From an uncultured Flavihumibacter sp. (lineage in GTDB: Bacteria; Bacteroidota; Bacteroidia; Chitinophagales; Chitinophagaceae): 11,084 nt of DNA. Shown here piece after piece: positions 6,099 through 11,084 of the stretch. Numbering within the stretch: position 1 is the stretch's first letter; each line of letters opens with the position of its first letter. The notes beneath the pieces are model-generated. The model saw only the letters and a list, made by a program, of their open reading frames with translations, had not been told where the DNA came from and ran no database searches. The translations under genes were made by a program, and so were the position numbers. Where the stretch lies: assembly GCA_946481605.1 (NCBI GenBank), contig CAMLPA010000075.1, positions 1 through 11,084 of the forward strand, in the 5' to 3' direction.

Positions 6099-7479
6099 CT
6101 CCCTTTCATATTTACTTTTTCTGGCGGCTACAGCAGGGATATTTTCCCTGTTGAAGTCAGGTAGGACACAGCAACTGTGGCTTTTGTTTGCCGGGTGTGT
6201 GTTTGTGGGGTATTTCAGTTGGATTTCACTGGTGGCAATACTCGTGATCACTTCAGGCAACTTTATGTTGATGCGACGGTATGCAAGCGCAGGGGAGGTG
6301 GGTTCAAAAAAAACGCTCTTTACTATAGCCCTGACATTAAACATGTTGCTGTTGCTGGGTTATAAATATATGCAGGAGTATCTGGGGATGAATGAATGGC
6401 TGCTCCTGGGCATAGGCTTCTACACCCTGCAGCACGTGGGCAACTGGATAGCGATTCATTTCACCGGGTATGATTCCTCAAAGCAGCGAAACAGTTATTT
6501 TCTCTCGGTACTTTTTTTTCCGAAAATACCATCGGGTCCTTTGCTGTCGGCAAAAGAAGTGCAACTTTTTCAGTCGGAAGCAAAATACATTACCCGAAAA
6601 AAAGATGTGATTTATGCAGTAAACCGCATCACCCTTGGACTGGTAAAAAAGATGGTGATTGCAGACAGGCTCTTGCCCTTTGTGCAGGAAATATTTGATA
6701 AACATACTGCATTGTCTGTATTCGATATTTACATGGGATCAGTGTTGTTTACGATCCAGTTGTATGCGGATTTCTCAGGTTATATAGACATCGCGCTTGG
6801 TTCCGCAAGGTTATTCGGCATCGCTCTTCCCGAAAATTTCCAACTGCCGCTGCGGGCACAGTCCGTTACGGCTTTCTGGCGCAAATGGCACATAACATTG
6901 GTGGCCTGGCTGCGGAATTATATTTTCCAACCGGTTGCATTTGCATACAGGAAATCTCCTTACGGCCTGTATCTGGCAATTGGCGTCACTTTCCTCGTCA
7001 GTGCCTTATGGCATGGACTGACCATTACGTTCTTTATATGGGCCCTGTTTCATTTTGTGTACCTGGCTGTAGAAAAAAAAGCAGGAACTGCCAGCAAAGA
7101 AGGCAAAACTTTTTTCGGGAAACTGATCCGCGCTTTTGTAGTGTTGAACCTGGTTTCCGTAGCCCATTTTTTCTTCCGGGCGGGAAGCTGGAAAGGACTT
7201 ACAATACTTTCAAAACAACTGGTTGAACTTCCGGTTTTGCTTCCCGAAGGAGCAGCATTGAAAACCTGGTTGATTAACGGGGGACGATATATAGAGGACA
7301 CGATGAACATCAGGCTCGGAATGGTGCTCGCGGCAGGACTACTTTTTTTCGAACACCGCATCGATAAATATGCTAAGAGTGAAGAATTACATATTGCCTA
7401 CTCCGTTTTGATGTTGTTTCTTCTGCTGTCCATTGGTATATTCGACGCTGGTGAAAGGTTCATTTATATGCAGTTCTGA
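6088..7479 (+). CDS. MBOAT-family membrane O-acyltransferase, DltB/AlgI-like
   Basis: A 463-residue polytopic membrane protein with roughly ten or more hydrophobic segments. The MBOAT signature region is clear: YADFSGYIDIALG (226-238), then FWRKWHITLVAWLRNYIFQP (263-282) with H268, and SALWHGLT (305-312) with H309, the almost invariant MBOAT histidine in a membrane segment. It also has FFPKIPSGPLL (143-153), corresponding to the FP..aGP stretch of AlgI/DltB. Such enzymes move an acyl group from a cytoplasmic donor to an extracytoplasmic hydroxyl acceptor. The preceding adenylation enzyme and carrier protein suggest an aminoacyl donor, as for DltB, rather than acetyl groups. The ATG at 6088 overlaps the ACP gene by 11 bp; a TTG three codons earlier is less likely. 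The next gene starts one base after the stop. The gene contains three eight-base homopolymer runs (6306-6313, 6512-6519, 7073-7080). Confidence 0.9.
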   Translation: MPFNSLSYLLFLAATAGIFSLLKSGRTQQLWLLFAGCVFVGYFSWISLVAILVITSGNFMLMRRYASAGEVGSKKTLFTIALTLNMLLLLGYKYMQEYLGMNEWLLLGIGFYTLQHVGNWIAIHFTGYDSSKQRNSYFLSVLFFPKIPSGPLLSAKEVQLFQSEAKYITRKKDVIYAVNRITLGLVKKMVIADRLLPFVQEIFDKHTALSVFDIYMGSVLFTIQLYADFSGYIDIALGSARLFGIALPENFQLPLRAQSVTAFWRKWHITLVAWLRNYIFQPVAFAYRKSPYGLYLAIGVTFLVSALWHGLTITFFIWALFHFVYLAVEKKAGTASKEGKTFFGKLIRAFVVLNLVSVAHFFFRAGSWKGLTILSKQLVELPVLLPEGAALKTWLINGGRYIEDTMNIRLGMVLAAGLLFFEHRIDKYAKSEELHIAYSVLMLFLLLSIGIFDAGERFIYMQF

Positions 7480-7480
7480 T

Positions 7481-8449
7481 ATGAGTACTGGGAGAAAAAT
7501 ATTATTTATTCTGATTACGCTTGCAGCGCTGCTGATTGTGTTTCCCGTATTTATGCGGGAAGGGATTATTCATAACCGCAACTATAAGCCGGGGTATATT
7601 CTTTCCAGCCGGATTGATGCTGATATCGTTTACCTTGGAGCCTGCGAGCCGGAGTGGGGCATATTGCCTGATTCAGTAAAGAAATATTCGGGCCATACAA
7701 ATTTTATTCTTGGCCAGTTTGGCGCTGACTACGCGGAAAATTTTCTGATGGTAAGATCATATCTGACACACCAAAAGAAACCAGAACTTGTTGTCATCTT
7801 CGCAACCCCGGAATCATTTGATGAGTCAATTGCCAATGGATTCAACAGCTACAGGTTTGCACACCTTGATTCTGATGATACTATCAGAAGCATTATCAGG
7901 GACTTTGACGCGCCTTATGAAAAATGGATGCACCTCCCTTTCATGCGCTATTCCTGGTACGCGAACCATACTTTCTTTAAAAGCATTTTAGGGTGGGGAG
8001 ATAAGTTTAGAAAAAAGAATGCGTTGGATACCACAACAGGGGCCGGCATTTTCCCTATTCCTTTTGAGCCGGGTAAAGATGCGGTTATTGTACACGGTGC
8101 ACCAGCAAAGGATTTTCAATGGAGTAATAGAAGAGCAAAATATTTTTCGCAATTGATCAGTTTTCTTCAGCAGCGAAATATTCCGGTACTGCTTTATGAA
8201 TCACCACTTTGGGAAAAAGGAGAGATGCTCCGTCATAACCGGAACGAAATGGTTGCAAAAATTGATTCAATAGCGGCGGTTTATAAAGTTCCTTTCAAAA
8301 AATTCGAAAACAAAGCAATAAGTTCAGACAGTACCAATTTCTTTACCATCACCAACCTCAGCCACAAGGCGACAGGATGGTTCAGCAAAGAACTAGGCGT
8401 TTACATGCGAGACAGTTTGCATTATCTTTACCCCGACGAATTCAAATAA
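7481..8449 (+). CDS. Membrane-anchored SGNH-like protein, DltD-like position
   Basis: A 322-residue protein with one N-terminal hydrophobic segment (about 6-24) after MSTGRK, so probably an inner-membrane anchor with the rest outside the cytoplasm. The fold resembles SGNH/DltD proteins that accompany MBOAT enzymes. The first block is DIVYLGACEPEWGI (48-61), the second ILGQFGADYAENFLMVRSYL (76-95), followed by the strand PELVVIFATPESFD (101-114). The last block is TNLSHKATGWFSKEL (291-305) with the His of the usual DxxH motif (H295). Two expected catalytic residues differ: C55 stands where the nucleophilic Ser of GSS is expected, and N292 where the Asp of DxxH is expected. It may use Cys, or be a non-catalytic partner. 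The ATG at 7481 is one base after the MBOAT stop. Overall similarity to DltD is weak, and the assignment relies on motif order plus context. Confidence 0.75.
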   Translation: MSTGRKILFILITLAALLIVFPVFMREGIIHNRNYKPGYILSSRIDADIVYLGACEPEWGILPDSVKKYSGHTNFILGQFGADYAENFLMVRSYLTHQKKPELVVIFATPESFDESIANGFNSYRFAHLDSDDTIRSIIRDFDAPYEKWMHLPFMRYSWYANHTFFKSILGWGDKFRKKNALDTTTGAGIFPIPFEPGKDAVIVHGAPAKDFQWSNRRAKYFSQLISFLQQRNIPVLLYESPLWEKGEMLRHNRNEMVAKIDSIAAVYKVPFKKFENKAISSDSTNFFTITNLSHKATGWFSKELGVYMRDSLHYLYPDEFK

Positions 8450-8456
8450 CAAGTGT

Positions 8457-10976
8457 ATGAGCAAGGAAAATTACGACGCACAGGAAAAGAATGAAAAAGA
8501 AACCGGCGTACAGAGCCAGTACAAAACCTGGTTCCTGGATTACGCTTCTTATGTGATTCTGGAAAGGGCCGTACCCGCTATTGAAGATGGCCTGAAGCCC
8601 GTTCAACGCAGGATACTCCACGCCATGAAGGAAATGGATGACGGGCGTTACAATAAAGTGGCCAACATCATCGGCCAAAGTATGCAGTACCATCCCCATG
8701 GCGACGCTTCCATAGGAGATGCACTGGTGAATATGGGACAAAAAGACCTGCTGATAGATACGCAGGGCAACTGGGGCGATGTGCGTACCGGAGATGACGC
8801 TGCCGCCGCAAGGTATATTGAGGCACGCCTGAGCAAATTCGCGCTGGATGTGGTTTTCAACAATAAAACCACGGAATGGCAACTCAGTTATGATGGCCGT
8901 AAGAACGAGCCCGTAACCTTACCCGTCAAGTTTCCGTTGCTACTCGCACAGGGCGCGGATGGTATTGCGGTTGGTTTGTCTACCAAAATTCTGCCCCACA
9001 ATTTTTGTGAGATCATAGAAGCGGCCATTAAACACCTTCGGGGAAAGAAGTTTGAGTTGTACCCTGATTTTCTTACCGGTGGAATGATTGATGTAACCAA
9101 CTACAACGACGGCAAACGCGGTGGAAAAGTAAGGGTACGCGCCAACATTGAAGAGCTGGACAAGAAAACCCTGATCATCCGCAATGTGCCCTACGGCGTA
9201 ACCACCTCCTCACTCATTGATTCTATCCTGAAGGCCAACGATCAGGGTAAAATCAAAATCAAAAAAGTGACCGACAATACCGCCGCCGATGTGGAAATTA
9301 TGGTTGACCTGGCGCCCGGAATTTCTCCAGATATCACGATCGACGCGCTTTATGCGTTTACCGATTGTGAAGTGAGCATTTCACCCAATGCCTGCGTGAT
9401 TGTCGACAATAAACCCAGGTTCCTCGGCGCCCATGATCTGCTGGTGCACTCCGCGGATCAGACCCGGGACCTGCTGAAAAAAGAACTGGAAATCAAACTC
9501 GGTGAACTACAGGAGAAATGGCATTATACTTCATTGGAGAAAATATTCTTCGAAGAGAAAATCTATAAGGAACTCGAAAAGAAACATGAAACCTGGGATA
9601 AAGTAATCGAAGCCATCAACAAAGCTTTCGATCCTTTCAAAAAGAAACTGAAAAGAGACATCACCAGGGAAGATATCGTTAAACTCACGGAGAAACCCGT
9701 AAGAAGAATTTACCGCCTGGATATTGATGAATTGAATGAACAGATTAAAGGACTCGAAGCCGATATCAAACAGGTAGAATACGACCTGGAGCACATCACG
9801 GATTTCACCATTTCCTATTTTGAAAACCTGCTTAAAAAGTATGGAAAAGGACGTGAACGCAAAACAGAAATCAAATTATTTGAAGCGATCCAGGCCAAAC
9901 AGGTAGCTATCGCCAATACGAAGTTGTATGTAAACCGTGCCGACGGATTTATCGGTTCCGGGTTGAAAAAAGATGAATTCGTAACCGATTGCTCTGACCT
10001 GGACGATATCATCGCCTTCACCAAATCAGGAAAAATGAAAGTGGTGAAAATGGCTGATAAGGTATTCATTGGTAAAGACATTATCCATATCGCCGTATTC
10101 CAGAAGAACGATGAACGCACCACCTATAATATGATTTATGCGGATGGAAAAAGCGGGATCAGCTATGGAAAACGGTTTAATGTTACCGGTGTTACACGCG
10201 AAAAAGAATATGACCTTACGAAAGGTGATCCCAAATCAAAAGTGCTTTACTTCTCCGTGAATCCGAATGGCGAGGCGGAAGTAGTGAAAGTGTTGTTAAG
10301 TCCGAACTGCAGCGCACGCATCAAAGAACTGGACTTTTATTTTGAAACGCTGGAAATTAAAGGCAGATCAGTATTGGGTAACCAGGTTACCAAATACCCC
10401 ATCAAAAGCGTGAAGTTCAAAGAAGCCGGTAAATCCACACTCAGTGCGCGAAAATTATGGTTCGACGACCAGTTCGGCAGGCTGAATACGGAGGAGAAAG
10501 GCACGTATCTCGGGAGTTTCGATCCTGAAGATAAAATACTGGTTGTGTACAACGATGGCACTTACGAAATCACCGACCAGGAACTCACGCAACGTTTTGA
10601 TGCAGACAAGGTAATGCTGATCCAGCAGTTCAACAATCTACGCATACTCACGGCTATCTACTACGATGCGGTAAAACTTCAGTTCAACATTAAAAGGTTC
10701 AAGATTGAAACAGGTACCCTGAAAACCAGGTTCCTGTTCATCAAGGAAGGAGAGGGCAACTATCTCGCTTCCATCACCACCGATGAACAACCGGTATTGC
10801 TGCTGAAAACAGGTAAAAAATCCGCTCCCGAAATCCAGAAAATCAAGATCGCGGATTTCGTTGAAGTGATGGGCTGGAAAGCCGTGGGCAACAAACTGGT
10901 AGACAAAAAAGCGGTAGATTTTGAATGGGAGAAAAAGGCCGGCAAGGACGATGGGCAACCGGAATTATTTGAATAA
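8457..10976 (+). CDS. parC: DNA topoisomerase IV subunit A
   Basis: The DNA breakage-reunion subunit of a type IIA topoisomerase, 839 residues. The winged-helix region begins with the family stretch [24 protein letters not shown] (29-52). The quinolone-determining segment is [13 protein letters not shown] (78-90). The catalytic tyrosine is Y120, with R119 before it, in [14 protein letters not shown] (112-125). A tower domain follows to about 330, then a long coiled-coil arm with [20 protein letters not shown] (425-444). The C-terminal part from about 485 has beta-pinwheel-like blades. The canonical GyrA box QRRGGKG is absent; [10 protein letters not shown] (569-578) occupies a comparable place. 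That absence and the partner parE favour topoisomerase IV. The ATG lies 7 bp after the SGNH-like gene, so it is probably on the same transcript. The extreme C-terminus, QPELFE, resembles a sliding-clamp-binding peptide. The Ala at residue 84 replaces the Ser often linked to quinolone binding. Confidence 0.93.
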   Translation: MSKENYDAQEKNEKETGVQSQYKTWFLDYASYVILERAVPAIEDGLKPVQRRILHAMKEMDDGRYNKVANIIGQSMQYHPHGDASIGDALVNMGQKDLLIDTQGNWGDVRTGDDAAAARYIEARLSKFALDVVFNNKTTEWQLSYDGRKNEPVTLPVKFPLLLAQGADGIAVGLSTKILPHNFCEIIEAAIKHLRGKKFELYPDFLTGGMIDVTNYNDGKRGGKVRVRANIEELDKKTLIIRNVPYGVTTSSLIDSILKANDQGKIKIKKVTDNTAADVEIMVDLAPGISPDITIDALYAFTDCEVSISPNACVIVDNKPRFLGAHDLLVHSADQTRDLLKKELEIKLGELQEKWHYTSLEKIFFEEKIYKELEKKHETWDKVIEAINKAFDPFKKKLKRDITREDIVKLTEKPVRRIYRLDIDELNEQIKGLEADIKQVEYDLEHITDFTISYFENLLKKYGKGRERKTEIKLFEAIQAKQVAIANTKLYVNRADGFIGSGLKKDEFVTDCSDLDDIIAFTKSGKMKVVKMADKVFIGKDIIHIAVFQKNDERTTYNMIYADGKSGISYGKRFNVTGVTREKEYDLTKGDPKSKVLYFSVNPNGEAEVVKVLLSPNCSARIKELDFYFETLEIKGRSVLGNQVTKYPIKSVKFKEAGKSTLSARKLWFDDQFGRLNTEEKGTYLGSFDPEDKILVVYNDGTYEITDQELTQRFDADKVMLIQQFNNLRILTAIYYDAVKLQFNIKRFKIETGTLKTRFLFIKEGEGNYLASITTDEQPVLLLKTGKKSAPEIQKIKIADFVEVMGWKAVGNKLVDKKAVDFEWEKKAGKDDGQPELFE

Positions 10977-10990
10977 TTTATGTAATTCGC

Positions 10991-11007
10991 CATCCCAAAT
11001 CGGGATG
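10991..11007 (+). repeat. Hairpin formed by the tRNA leader and acceptor strand
   Basis: CATCCC at 10991-10996 is the reverse complement of GGGATG at 11002-11007, the 5' acceptor strand of tRNA-Pro, and identical to the tRNA 3' acceptor strand at 11067-11072. An alternative six-pair hairpin with a five-base loop is therefore possible in the precursor. There is no T-run, so it is not a typical terminator for parC. Confidence 0.5.
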
Positions 11008-11074
11008 TAGCGCAGCCCGGTAGCGCGCTTCGTTCGGGACGAAGAGGCCGCTGGTTCGAATCCAGTCATCCCGA
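11001..11074 (+). tRNA. tRNA-Pro (anticodon CGG)
   Basis: A full 74-base cloverleaf can be drawn. The acceptor CGGGATG (11001-11007) pairs with CATCCCG (11067-11073), with A as the discriminator at 11074. The D stem is GCGC/GCGC (11010-11013, 11023-11026) and the anticodon stem is CTTCG/CGAAG (11028-11032, 11040-11044). The loop TTCGGGA has anticodon CGG at 11035-11037, which reads the proline codon CCG. The variable loop has five bases, and the T arm GCTGG/CCAGT with loop TTCGAAT closes with one G-U pair. CCA is not encoded and must be added after transcription. It lies 24 bases after the parC stop with no terminator between. Confidence 0.95.
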
Positions 11075-11084
11075 CAGCATTCAG

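Noticed and set aside
7433..7480. Upstream start for the SGNH-like gene inside the MBOAT gene
   Set aside because: The ATG at 7481, one base after the MBOAT stop, gives a normal signal-anchor start (MSTGRK, then hydrophobic). The longer form adds 16 residues without clear meaning.
10977..11000. Possible terminator after parC
   Set aside because: The only hairpin pairs with the tRNA acceptor strand and is not followed by a T-run, so read-through into the tRNA is more likely.
1..11084. CRISPR array, insertion sequence, toxin-antitoxin or phage-defence genes
   Set aside because: No regularly spaced repeats, transposase or recognisable defence proteins were seen anywhere in the window.

Overview
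The window looks like chromosomal DNA of a member of the Bacteroidota, most likely of the Chitinophagaceae or a close relative. This rests on several things. The order is topoisomerase IV subunit B, a DUF1835 protein and, further on, a ParC-type subunit A. Genes generally lack strong Shine-Dalgarno sequences. Candidate promoters resemble the Bacteroidota TAnnTTTG -7 box. The tRNA gene does not encode its CCA end. The placement comes from recognising protein families and motifs, not from a database search.

Layout. Positions 1-714 carry two leftward genes: the N-terminal part of a membrane protein that runs off the left edge, and an 88-residue hypothetical protein. Positions 715-1151 are a divergent intergenic region with candidate promoters for both directions, a 17-bp direct repeat and a long imperfect inverted repeat. 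From 1152 to 10976 seven genes plus one ACP gene run rightward with very short gaps or overlaps: parE, a DUF1835/DUF3658 protein, a VOC-family metalloprotein, a stand-alone amino-acid adenylation enzyme, an acyl carrier protein, an MBOAT O-acyltransferase, a membrane-anchored SGNH/DltD-like protein, and parC. A tRNA-Pro(CGG) gene follows at 11001-11074.

How the genes work together. ParE and ParC make topoisomerase IV, the decatenase that separates replicated chromosomes. Between them sits a four-gene set with the same enzyme logic as the Gram-positive dltABCD system: an adenylating enzyme activates an amino acid and loads it on the phosphopantetheine arm of a carrier protein, a polytopic MBOAT enzyme moves the acyl group across the membrane, and an anchored extracytoplasmic protein helps deliver it to an acceptor. 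A Gram-negative bacterium has no lipoteichoic acid, so acceptor and physiological role are unknown. This module is the most interesting part of the window. Its DltD-like member also has Cys where the catalytic Ser of SGNH enzymes is expected and Asn where the Asp of the DxxH motif is expected.
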